This document shows positions 9,126-17,788 of a stretch of DNA of 64,000 nucleotides, piece after piece. Within the stretch, counting starts at the first letter, position 1; each line of letters begins with the position of its first letter. The stretch spans positions 248,001 through 312,000 of the forward strand of contig CAWGKE010000013.1 of the NCBI GenBank assembly GCA_963823075.1, in the 5' to 3' direction. This stretch comes from UBA4732 sp963823075 (GTDB taxonomy: Bacteria > Planctomycetota > Planctomycetia > Gemmatales > Gemmataceae). The notes beneath the pieces were generated by a model, which worked only from the letters and a program-made list of their open reading frames with translations, was not told the origin of the DNA and searched no databases. A program made the position numbers and the translations under genes.

Positions 9126-9152
9126 GTAGGGGCGGGGTCACCCCGCCCCTAC
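9126..9152. repeat. Perfect inverted repeat upstream of the DegT gene
   Basis: Arms GTAGGGGCGGGGT (9126-9138) and exact complement (9140-9152), one-base loop. Same family as 7875-7901. It sits in the divergent gap between the DegT and glycosyltransferase genes. Confidence 0.9.
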
Positions 9153-9333
9153 AGGGGGCGGCTTCCTCGCCGCCTCTTCTCGGGGCCGACGGTATGCCCG
9201 CCCGGCGTGAATGTCAAGGTCGGCCCGCACGGCACGGGCCGGCCAACCTCGCCTTGACCCCGCGGGGGCGCCAACCAATAATCCGCCCGCGGCATGGAAG
9301 CCCCGCGCTCGGTCCCCCAGGGGGGAATCACGG

Positions 9334-10210
9334 ATGGTCGTTCACACCAACGGCACGAATGGGACGAACGGCGCCAACGGCCACGCCGCCAACGGCCACG
9401 CCCCGGAAGCCCCCGCATTCCTGGGGCCGCGAACGCCGACCGAGCGGCTGGCCCTCCTCCACCGCCTGCTCGGCGAACCGGCCTGCCGCCAGCTCGGCAT
9501 TTACCCCATTCCGACCGGGTTCAAGCTTTCAGTCGTCATCCCCGTTTACAACGAGGAGCGCTGGATCCGCGAAGTGGTGCGGCGCGTGCGGGCCGTGAAC
9601 ATTCCGAAAGAGATCATCCTGGTCGATGATTGCAGCACGGACAAAACGCGCGATATTCTCAAGCAGATGGAGGCGGACGACGATTTGCGAGTGATCTACC
9701 AGCCGCGCAACCGGGGCAAGGGGGCGGCGCTGCGCGAGGGCTTCCGTCACGCCACCGGCGACGTGGTGATCGTGCAGGACGCTGACCTGGAGTACAACCC
9801 CGACGAGTACCCACGGCTCATCCAGCCCATCGTCGAGGGCCGGGCCGACGTGGTCTACGGCTCGCGCTTCATCGGCGAATCGCACCGCGTCCTCTACTTC
9901 TGGCACTCGATCGGCAACAAGCTGCTGACGCTGATGTCGAACCTGTTCACCGACCTGAACCTGACCGACATGGAAACCTGCTACAAGGTGTTCCGCCGCG
10001 AGGTATTGCAGGGCCTCACCCTCAAGTCGGATCGCTTCGGCTTCGAGCCGGAGATCACCGCCAAGATCGCGCAAGCGCAAGCCGGCCTGGCGCGTCTACG
10101 AGACGCCGATCAGCTACTCCGGCCGCACCTACGAGGAAGGCAAGAAGATCGGTCTCAAGGACGCCGTCAACGCGTTCTTCTGCATCCTTCGCTTCCGGTA
10201 TTTTGACTGA
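9334..10210 (+). CDS. Family 2 glycosyltransferase (frameshift near the 3' end)
   Basis: About 291 residues if the frameshift is corrected. The N-terminus is a TNG/ANGH repeat, then the GT-A fold: FKLSVVIPVYNEERWIREVV, LVDDCSTDKTRDIL, RGKGAALREGF, VVIVQDADLEYNPDEY (DxD-like metal site) and DMETCYKVFRREVL, resembling dolichyl-phosphate-mannose synthase-type enzymes. An extra C at about 10070 throws the frame. The following frame continues naturally (PAWRVYETPISYSGRTYEEG to the stop at 10208-10210), so this is probably a sequence error. It likely builds a polysaccharide or lipid-linked sugar, in line with the divergent aminotransferase operon. Confidence 0.87.
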
Positions 10211-10463
10211 GCGACATCGTTTAGCCGCGACCCGAAAAGGGCAAGCGGCGCGGATGGATGGATCGCACCGTCCAGCCCGGTTTGCAACGCTTCCCCGTCT
10301 TTGCGTCCTGCGCGCTCTGTCGGCCAGCTGCATCCCATCTTCCGCAGACCTAAAAGACTTGCATTCAAGGGCAAGAGGTTTACAATCGATACAGGACTGG
10401 ATGCGTTCCGGTCTGCTTGGCGCGTCGTCTCCTCCGCGCTCCCTCCCCTCTGTGGACGCCGTC

Positions 10464-12580
10464 ATGGTGCAGTACTACACGCTGGAACAGGCCGCCCGGA
10501 TTTTGCAGACCACTCCCGACAAAGTCAAGGAGATGGCCAAGAAGAACGAGGTCCGCGCGTTCCAGGACCGCGGGAATCTGCGGTTCCGCGCCCAGGAAAT
10601 CGATGAGCTGGCCCGCACGCGCGGCCTGGGCAGCGACCCCGCGCTGACGCCGGGGCAAGGCCCGAAAAGCCCGCCGCCGTCCTCCGCCCGACGCAAATCG
10701 AAGATCCCGCCGCAGCAGCCGATCGCCATGGCCGAGGACGATGAGGCCCCCATCGGCCGGGAAACGGCGGCCCCCGGCAGCAAGAGCGGCCCCTCGTCCT
10801 CCGGCCGCAAGGGCGCTTCGCCCGGCAAATCCGCTCCCCGCAAGCCGACCATGACCCAGCCCGGTTCCAAGTCGCCGCCGCCGCGCGCGGGCAGCGACAG
10901 CGACGTGCGTCTCGTTCCCGAGGGCGGCGACCTCGACTTCCAGGTCGCGGATGAGCCGAAATCCGCAGCTCCCGGCGCGCAGCGCCGTCCGGCAAGTCTG
11001 GACCCAAAAAGACGACCCGCTCGTCCAAGCACGGCAAGACCGCCGACCCGCCGGACAGCGGCGTGCGCATCGTGCCCTTGGACGACGCCAGCGACAGCGA
11101 CGTGAAGATCGAGCCGGACACAGGCGGCGAGTCCGCCCTGAGCGGGCCGGCGTCCGGCAAGAAGCCGTCCGACAGCGACATCCGCCTGGAAGATTCCGCG
11201 AAGGACGTCAAGAAGGGCGCCAAACCGAAGTCGGGCGAGCATCCCATCACGGAGGAGATCGACCTGGACGAGGAGCAGCGGCGAGCCGACGCGGCCGCGC
11301 GGACCCGGCCCGGCCACGGCAAGACCCGGCCCAAGGCGAACCCGCTCAACCTGCCCACCTCCTCGCCGTTCGAGCTGTCGGAGTCCGACATCGAAATGGA
11401 CGAGCCGGCCGCCAAGAAGCCCAAGGTGCGGCCGTCCAAGCCGGCCGCGAAGAAGGACGAGACGGACAGCAGCAGCGATTTTGAACTGACCCCGGCCGGC
11501 GACGTCGATCCGTCGCCGCTGGAGCTGGGCAGCTCGGAAGTGGAGGCGCTGCCGACGGACGACAGCGACGAGGTGAGCCTCGGCGGCGAGCTGACCGGGG
11601 CGGGGGCGGCCAAAAGCGGCATCAATCTGCAAGATCCCGCGGACAGCGGCATTTCCCTGGAACAGGGCGGCAGCGACGAGATCGAGTTCGAGCTGAGCCT
11701 CGACTCCGGCGCGACGCCGAAGCCTGGCCCGGTGTCGGAGAAAGAGGACTCGTCGAGCGACTTCGACCTGGCCGTGCAAGGGGAGGGGGACAAGGCCGAA
11801 GAGGAATCGAGCGAGTTCGAGCTGGCGCTGGACAGCGCGGACGCGCCTGCCGGCGAGGAGGAGTCCTCCAGCGAGTTCGAGCTGAGTCTGGACGTGGACG
11901 GCGGGTCCAGCGAGACGGAGGCGGCGGAAGGGGCCGAGCCGGACAGCGACAGCGAGTTTGAGCTGACGCTGGACGCCGACGGCGGGCTGGAGTCGTCCGG
12001 CGAAACGGACGCCCTGGCCGGCGACGACGAGGAAAAGGACATTTTCGAGACGGATTTCGAGGTCCCGGCCCTGGAGGACGAGGAATCCGGTTCCGAGGCC
12101 GTGGTCCTGGAAGACGAGGACACCGACCTGGAGACTTCCGACTTCGACCTGGCCCTGGACGAGGAAGGCAGCGGCGAGGAGGACCTGGAGAGCGGCAGCC
12201 AGGTGGTGGCGCTGGAGGACGAGGAAGACGTCGATGAGGGGGCCGAGACGGAGGCCCGTCCGCGGCGCCGGCGGGCCGCGGTGGAGGAGGACGAGGACGA
12301 GGAGAGCGAACTCGACCTGGAAATCGACCCGAACGCCGAGCCGGAGGAAGAGGAAGAAGAGGAGGCCGCCGTAGCGGCCGCGGCCGCCCCGCCGGCGCAG
12401 TGGGGTCCGCTGCCGGCGCTGCTGCTGATCCCAACGGTGCTGGTGATGTTCTTTGTCGGTCTGCTGGCCTTCGAGCTGGCCGGCACGATGTGGAACTACC
12501 GCCAGCCCGGCCACACATCGGGCTTCGGCATCATCCTGCATCCGATCGCCAAGCAGTTCGACAAAGACCTGCCGGACTGA
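10464..12580 (+). CDS. Membrane-tethered helix-turn-helix protein with acidic repeats (frameshift)
   Basis: About 705 residues after correcting one missing base near 10980. The N-terminus (YYTLEQAARILQTTPDKVKE, then RAFQDRGNLRFRAQEID) is an excisionase/MerR-like winged helix that should bind DNA. It is followed by basic and proline-rich sequence, then about 500 residues of very acidic, disordered repeats of the type SSSEFELSLD or SDSDVRLV. Near the C-terminus a single transmembrane helix (LLLIPTVLVMFFVGLLAFEL) precedes about 35 residues. The architecture suggests a DNA-binding domain held to the membrane by a long flexible acidic linker. The target is unknown. Confidence 0.75.
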
Positions 12581-12590
12581 GCATCCATGC

Positions 12591-12657
12591 GGCGAGCGGC
12601 GCGGCGTCAGCCCACCGGTGCAGCAGACGCCGGCGGGCTGACGCCGCGCCGCTCGCC
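12591..12657. repeat. Long inverted repeat between convergent genes
   Basis: Arms of 23 bp (12591-12613 and 12635-12657, starting GGCGAGCGGCGCGGCGTCAG) are perfect complements with a 21-base loop. It fills the gap between two convergent genes, so it could end transcription from both sides, but no T-run follows. The arms recur at 43019-43088. Confidence 0.92.
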
Positions 12658-12659
12658 AT

Positions 12660-13859
12660 TTACACCTTGAAGATCCGCCGCGCGTTCTCGCGCAGCAGCA
12701 GCCGGGCCAGCTCCAGCGCCCCCGTCTCCGTCGTCGCGCCGCTCCGCACGAAGTCGTCGGCCAGCACCTTCGCCAGCACCCGCCGGTACATGTTGTACTT
12801 GGGCAGGCCAAATTCCAGCTTATACATATCGCTGTAATAGCCGATCTGCTTCGTCTTCGGGACCGCCTGGAGGCGTACGCGGGCGTCCTGTTCGATATAG
12901 GCCGGGATGTTGGAGTACCACCAGTGGCCGTTCGTGACGACGTTCGGGAAGACCCAGCTGTAGCTGGCGAGTTCCTGGTTCTGGCCGCTGGACAGCACGG
13001 AGACGCAGAACGTCACTTCGGGGAAGGCGTTGAAAAGCTCGGCGTACTGGATCAGCGACGTGCGCTGGTCGAAGAGGTCCTGGCCCTGATAGACGCCGTC
13101 GCGGTAGACGCGGCGGTTGACGCCGATCATCAGGTCGAACGGCAGGCCGAACTCGCGGCAGTGTTCCGCCAGCATCCAGAAGGCGTTGGGCGAGGCCCCT
13201 GTCGGCGTGAAATCCGGAGGCAATGAGATGGCGCAGGCCTTGGCCCCGCGGCCTATAAAGCGCTCGAACAGCGTGCGGACGGCCCGGCGCAGCCCGGCCG
13301 GGTCGCGCCCCTCTTCTCCGGTCGCCCGCGCCAGCCGCTCGCGCACCGGCGGCTTGTCGAGGTGAAACACGAGGTCGTCGGTGCGCAGGCACGGGACGTA
13401 GCGCGTCATGTCAAAGCCCGTCAGCGGATCGTCGAAGTCGTTGGTGAGGAAGACCTTATCCAGGTTGGAGCGCGCGAGGACCTGCGCCTCCCAGTCCGGC
13501 TGGCCGAAGACGCGCTCGGCGGCGTCCCACAGGGCGTCGGCGTCGTCCGCCGTGAGCCGCTCGCCCCGGAAGCCGAGGAAGGTGCGGGCGATCTCCAGGA
13601 ACCAGCCGTATTGCACCGTGTTGTCGATGCGGTCCAGGTGGGCGAGCAAGGCGCGGACGCGCGCGCGCGGGGCCGCGTCGGCGAGGAGCGCCTTGTCCAT
13701 GCCGGCGGAGTGGGCGAGCTCGGTGTAGTAGTGATAGCCGAGGATCTCGTCGAGCGACCGGGCCGCCGGGCGGTGCGGGTCGATGTGCGAGTGCGGGTCG
13801 ATGAGCGGAATCTTGACGATCTCGGCGTAGAGGTCCCGAATTAGCTGGTCGCCGGCCAT
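12660..13859 (-). CDS. uxaC: Glucuronate isomerase family protein
   Basis: 399 residues, start at 13859. Uronate isomerase (amidohydrolase superfamily, PF02614) interconverts glucuronate/fructuronate or galacturonate/tagaturonate. Seen: IPLIDPHSHID near the N-terminus (metal-binding HxH), TNDFDDPLTGF, then a C-terminal region with SVLSSGQNQELASY and YKLEFGLPKYNMYRRVLAKV. It is shorter than the roughly 470-residue E. coli enzyme, as in other divergent planctomycetal homologues, so the exact substrate is not certain. No other uronate genes are adjacent. Confidence 0.75.
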   Translation of the reverse strand: MAGDQLIRDLYAEIVKIPLIDPHSHIDPHRPAARSLDEILGYHYYTELAHSAGMDKALLADAAPRARVRALLAHLDRIDNTVQYGWFLEIARTFLGFRGERLTADDADALWDAAERVFGQPDWEAQVLARSNLDKVFLTNDFDDPLTGFDMTRYVPCLRTDDLVFHLDKPPVRERLARATGEEGRDPAGLRRAVRTLFERFIGRGAKACAISLPPDFTPTGASPNAFWMLAEHCREFGLPFDLMIGVNRRVYRDGVYQGQDLFDQRTSLIQYAELFNAFPEVTFCVSVLSSGQNQELASYSWVFPNVVTNGHWWYSNIPAYIEQDARVRLQAVPKTKQIGYYSDMYKLEFGLPKYNMYRRVLAKVLADDFVRSGATTETGALELARLLLRENARRIFKV

Positions 13860-14357
13860 GTGCGCGTCTCCTGCAAGGACTTCCCGGCGCGTTTTACAAT
13901 CGCGTGGTAAGAATTGCAACGATTCGCCCGGTTTTAGCGGCGGCGCCGGACGCGCCGCAAATGGCGCCCACGGATCGGGGAATCTTCAAGTGATTGCTCG
14001 GGCCGGACTTGCTTCCACGGAGACGCAAAAGTCGGCCCAGGCCCGACGCGATTGGCGCCGGGCGTGCTTGAGAGAACACCGTCTTCGGGACGCCTGCGAG
14101 AGGCAGAACCGACCGAATCGCTTCCCCCGGCGGTCGTCGGTTTTCCTGAAGCGGCAAGTCGAGCCGCCCGGTCGTCGCCGTCCCCCCGGCGCGACCGGAC
14201 GTTGACTTGTGAATGCGTTCATGGGACGGCCGATCCTTCCCCCGGGATCGGTCGTCCCAGCCCCCTCAACCTCCCGCCAGATCCCCTTCCCCACGACCCC
14301 TGTTCGTCGGCAACCCTCCCTCCCCCGGAGGGTTGCCCCTTTTTCCGCCGGAGATAG
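13860..14357 (+). ncRNA. Gene-free region with three hairpins and a plus-strand terminator: possible structured RNA
   Basis: This 498-bp gap lies between two minus-strand genes and has no convincing coding frame. Reading plus, it holds a hairpin GGGCCGGACTT/AAGTCGGCCC (about 13997-14037), a second GGGACGGCCGATCC/GGATCGGTCGTCCC (about 14223-14258), and a third followed by a T-run (14309-14345). A plus-strand terminator with no plus-strand gene before it suggests a small RNA transcribed from within the gap. No known RNA family was recognised and no promoter was firmly located. Confidence 0.3.
14309..14345 (+). terminator. Plus-strand intrinsic terminator-like hairpin
   Basis: GGCAACCCTCC (14309-14319) pairs with GGAGGGTTGCC (14327-14337), followed by CCTTTTTCC. 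The T-run is on the plus side only. It may terminate a transcript from the preceding gap. Confidence 0.55.
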
Positions 14358-15824
14358 CTAATCCAGCCGCAGCAGCCACCATGCCAACCCGAGAAAGGCC
14401 GCCCCGAACGCCGTCAGAACGCCGCACGCCTGCCAGACCAGCGTCAGGTCGGGCACGTATTTCGGATCGTCGCCGAGCAGCTCGCGGTAGGCGGCCAAGG
14501 CCCAGCCGTGCGGCGTGAACCAACTCAGCGCCTCGGCGCTTTCCGTCATCATCTCGCGCGGCAGGATGCAGCCGCTCACCAGCGCCATGACCAGCACCGG
14601 CAAGGCCCCGAACAGCGCCACCTGGATCTCGCTGCGCGACACGGCCGCCACCAGGAGCGCCAGCCCCATCGAGGCGAACGACGTGGCGACGACCACCGGC
14701 AGCAGGCAGGCGACCTGCATCCACAACGGCCACGATTCGGGACCCCAGGTCATCTGAAAGATCAGCCGCCCCGCCAGCAGCAGGAACGCCGCCAACCCCA
14801 TCGACAGCACGAAGACCGGCAGCAGCTTGCCCGCCAGGATCTCCGCCCGCGACACCGGGGCGAAGCGCAGCCGCTTCAGCGTCCCCTGCCGCCGCTCGGT
14901 GACGAACACCCAGCCGACCACCATCGCCAGGAAGAACGGGAACATCGTCGTGAACGACGGCACCAGCTGCTGGTAGCGCTGACCGCCGAAGTCGGCCCAG
15001 CCGGGCGACGCCGGCGCGGCCGCCGCCTCGGCGGGCTTTTCGTCCGTCGAATTGGTGAGGGACGCCCACGTCTTGCCCTCAAGGTTGTACTTGCTGAATA
15101 GCTCATTCAGCGCGTCTTGTACTCCCGTTCCTACTTTTCCCCGCAAAGTCTCCAGGCGCTTGGGATCGCCGAGGGAATAGGTTTTCAGCAGCTCGCCCAG
15201 GGTGACGTCGCCGAGCGGTCCCGGCAGCTTCATGCTCTTTCCCAGCAGCTCGATGAACTCCGGCTTGCTGAGTCGCTCGAAGGCGCGACTGATCATCCAG
15301 GGCAGGATGACGCGAATCAGCGACACCTGGGCCACCTGATCGATGATGGCGGCGGCGCCGGGCTGTTTGGGATCGCGGAGCAATTCGGCGTCGATGCGGT
15401 CGAGGAAAACGCCGTCGCGGTGGAACGGGTTGATGCCGTCGGCGTCGGCGAGGAACGAGCAATGGTTGACGCGGTCGCTGAAGGCCCGCTTGAGGACGAG
15501 GACGGCCGCGACCTTATGCTTGCGGATGCGCTGCTCGGCCGCCTCCAGGCTGGGCACGTAATCGACGTGGATGCCGGCGGTCTGGTTCAGGTCCTTGCAG
15601 ACTTCCTTGGCCCACGACACGCCGGGCGTGTAACCCTCGCCCTGGTCCTGGTCCACCAGAAAGATGCGCAGCTTCTCGTCGGCCGTCTTCTGGCCGAAGT
15701 TCTCGCCGAGCATCAGGCCCCACAGCAGGATGAAGACCAGCGGCATCCCCAAAAGGACGATCACCGCCATCCTGTCGCGCAGCAGCAGACGCAACTCCTT
15801 CTTCGCCAGCGCCCAGACGACCAT
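14358..15824 (-). CDS. ABC-2 type transporter permease
   Basis: 488 residues. The first transmembrane helix (VIVLLGMPLVFILLWGLMLG) follows KKELRLLLRDR, the usual ABC-2 start. A large extracytoplasmic loop of about 250 residues comes next, then five hydrophobic helices with the conserved VFVTERRQGTLKRLRFAPVS segment between the second and third. It pairs with the ATPase encoded immediately upstream (15935-16943), making a drug/lipid/polysaccharide-type exporter of unknown substrate. The two genes are separated by a 110-bp gap holding a 26-bp-arm palindrome. Confidence 0.87.
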   Translation of the reverse strand: MVVWALAKKELRLLLRDRMAVIVLLGMPLVFILLWGLMLGENFGQKTADEKLRIFLVDQDQGEGYTPGVSWAKEVCKDLNQTAGIHVDYVPSLEAAEQRIRKHKVAAVLVLKRAFSDRVNHCSFLADADGINPFHRDGVFLDRIDAELLRDPKQPGAAAIIDQVAQVSLIRVILPWMISRAFERLSKPEFIELLGKSMKLPGPLGDVTLGELLKTYSLGDPKRLETLRGKVGTGVQDALNELFSKYNLEGKTWASLTNSTDEKPAEAAAAPASPGWADFGGQRYQQLVPSFTTMFPFFLAMVVGWVFVTERRQGTLKRLRFAPVSRAEILAGKLLPVFVLSMGLAAFLLLAGRLIFQMTWGPESWPLWMQVACLLPVVVATSFASMGLALLVAAVSRSEIQVALFGALPVLVMALVSGCILPREMMTESAEALSWFTPHGWALAAYRELLGDDPKYVPDLTLVWQACGVLTAFGAAFLGLAWWLLRLD

Positions 15825-15855
15825 GAGATGGACTCCTGCGGCGACCGCCGCCGTC

Positions 15856-15918
15856 GTTTAGCCGCGGTTCGCAGAACCGCGCTCGGATGCCGCGCGGTTC
15901 TGCGAACCGCGGCTAAAC
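15856..15918. repeat. Long inverted repeat, TTAGCCGCGG family
   Basis: Arms of 26 bp (15856-15881 and 15893-15918, beginning GTTTAGCCGCGGTTCGCAGA) are perfect complements with an 11-base loop. A near-identical copy without a loop is at 24582-24629. Confidence 0.93.
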
Positions 15919-15934
15919 AGGATCGCGGTTAAAT

Positions 15935-16943
15935 TCAATCCCGCAGCTCCCGCCCCGTCAGGTGCAGGAAGACGCGCTCCAGGTTCGGCTCTTCCGTCTC
16001 CAGGCTGATGAGTTCCACCTGGAGTTCGTTGAGGACCGCCACCACGCGCACCAGGGTCGCCTTCACGTCGCGGCAGTTCAGCTCCAGGGTGCGCCCTCGG
16101 GGACGGCCGGGGACGGCACGGCGCCGACGACGGGGTCCGCGACGATCCCCGCGCCGCGCTCCAGCCGCCAGCCGTCGGGGTCGCTGAGGAAACAGTCGGG
16201 CAGGTCCTTGAGCCGGTCGCGCAGCCCCGGCGTCACGCGCGGCACGCGGATGCGGATCAAGCCGTTCAGCTGGCGCAGCAGGTCCGCCACCTCGCCGCAC
16301 GCCGCCAGCCGGCCGTGGTCCATGACGCCGACGCGCGGGCACAGCGTCTGCACCTCCTCCATGTAATGGCTGGTATAGAGGATCGTCACGCCGGCGGCGT
16401 TGAGGCGCCGCACCTCCTCGAAGATGTGGTTGCGCGACTGCGGATCGACGCCCACCGTCGGCTCGTCCAGAAGCAGCAGCCGCGGCTCGTGAACCAGCGC
16501 CGCCCCCAGGTTCAGCCGCCGCTTCATACCGCCGGAAAACGTCTGGACGCGCTCGTCGGCCTTGTCTAGCAGCGCCACGGCCGCCAGCACCGCCCGGACG
16601 CGCTCCCGCAGCGGCGCCCGCGCAGGCCGTACAGCTCGCCGAAGAATTGCAGATTTTCGCGGGCCGTCAACTCGCCGTAGAGGGCCAGCTCCTGCGGCAC
16701 GACGCCGAGCAGCCGCAGCACCGCGGGGTCGCGGCGCTGGATGCGGCGGCCGCTGAGCCGCACCTCGCCGCTCGTCGGCTCCAGCAGACACGACAGGATG
16801 GACAGCAGCGTCGTCTTGCCGGCCCCGTTGGGACCGAGCAGGCCGAACAATTCCCCCTCGCGGACGGTGAAGCTGACCCCGTTGAGGGCCTGCACCGATC
16901 CGTACTGCTTGTGCAGATCGACCACTTCGAGAAACGCGGCCAT
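15935..16943 (-). CDS. ABC transporter ATP-binding protein (two frameshifts)
   Basis: About 335 residues when two small indels (near 16610 and near 16110) are corrected. Walker A is GLLGPNGAGKTTLLS, the Q-loop VVPQELALYGELTAREN, the signature motif TFSGGMKRRLNLG, Walker B RLLLLDEPTVGVDPQSRN and the H-loop YTSHYMEEVQ: the CcmA/DrrA-like class that energises ABC-2 exporters. All catalytic motifs are intact but spread over three frames, which favours sequence error over decay. First gene of the exporter pair, with the permease downstream. Confidence 0.87.
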
Positions 16944-16958
16944 ACGCTCCGGCCCCGC

Positions 16959-17044
16959 GGCGGCGTCGGAGCCGCGACCGTGAGGGAGCGGGAAAGGAGC
17001 AGGGACCGCGCCCGCTCCCTCACGGTCGCGGCTCCGACGCCGCC
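16959..17044. repeat. Long inverted repeat with 34-bp arms
   Basis: Arms 16959-16992 and 17011-17044 (starting GGCGGCGTCGGAGCCGCGAC) are exact complements, with an 18-base loop. It fills the gap between the DUF1080 gene stop and the ATPase gene start. Confidence 0.93.
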
Positions 17045-17045
17045 G

Positions 17046-17681
17046 TCACTTGTCCTTCGGTTTGCTCGGCGGCAGCTCCTTGACCTCCGCCTTACGGACG
17101 TGGACGACGCTGCCCTCGTTGTGCTGCTGGATGGCGAAGTGGCCCTTGCTATATTTCGAGTCGTGCGTGTCCACGACCGTCTCGCCGTTGAGGATGATGA
17201 CGATGTGGTCGCCGTCGGCGATGACTTCCTGCGTGAACCACTCGTTGGGCTTGTGCTTCTGCTGCGTCACCGGGACGATGCCCCACAGGCTGCCGGTTCG
17301 CTGCGGGTCGGCGTGGGTCGCGTCGATCTGAGCCTCGTAGTGGGCCGGCGGGAAGCCCTTGGCGATCTCGCTGCGGAAGTACTGGCCGCTGTTGCCGCCG
17401 TCGCTGATCATGGCCTCGATGCGGAAGTCGAAATTCTCGTAGTCGCCGCGCTCCGTGTAGAGGTGGCCGACGGGGCCTTCGCCGACGATGGACCCGTCCT
17501 GCACCGACCAGCGCGCCTTGTCCTCGGGGTGGACGACCCAGCCGTTGAGGTCCTTGCCGTTGAACAGCTGCACCCAGCCGGCGTCGTCCTTTTTCGGCTC
17601 GTCCGCGGCCGGCGCCCGCGTCGTGGACAGGGCCAGCACGGCCGCGAACAGGGCCGCGGCGACCGCCAGTCGTCGTCGCAT
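17046..17681 (-). CDS. DUF1080 domain protein (3-keto-disaccharide hydrolase-like)
   Basis: 211 residues, started at 17681 with AAGGAG about 10 bases upstream and a signal peptide (LAVAAALFAAVLALSTTRAPAA). The mature part is one concanavalin-like beta-sandwich of the DUF1080 family: WVQLFNGKDLNGWVV, GNSGQYFRSEI and NEWFTQEVIADGDHI are typical. Family members hydrolyse 3-keto-glycosides or bind sugars; no substrate can be assigned here. The long upstream extension of this frame into the ThuA gene is artefactual. It follows the ThuA gene and is probably cotranscribed with it. Confidence 0.88.
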   Translation of the reverse strand: MRRRLAVAAALFAAVLALSTTRAPAADEPKKDDAGWVQLFNGKDLNGWVVHPEDKARWSVQDGSIVGEGPVGHLYTERGDYENFDFRIEAMISDGGNSGQYFRSEIAKGFPPAHYEAQIDATHADPQRTGSLWGIVPVTQQKHKPNEWFTQEVIADGDHIVIILNGETVVDTHDSKYSKGHFAIQQHNEGSVVHVRKAEVKELPPSKPKDK

Positions 17682-17725
17682 GGGAAGAATCTCCTTGTGG
17701 GATTTCGGCGAGGAGTAATATCGTC

Positions 17726-17777
17726 GGTCAGCCGCGACGCGCCAGCGGAGCGCTCCGCTGGCGCGTCGCGGCTGACC
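17726..17777. repeat. Long inverted repeat, AGCCGCGACG family
   Basis: Perfect arms of 25 bp (17726-17750 and 17753-17777, starting GGTCAGCCGCGACGCGCCAG) around a 2-base centre. Related to the copy at 52921-52982. It lies between the ThuA and DUF1080 genes. Confidence 0.92.
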
Positions 17778-17788
17778 GGCGCCGCGCG

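Noticed and set aside
10475..12811. Long open frame on the minus strand opposite the acidic-repeat HTH gene
   Set aside because: Shadow of a highly GC-rich, repetitive plus-strand gene; no domain, no ribosome site, extreme composition.
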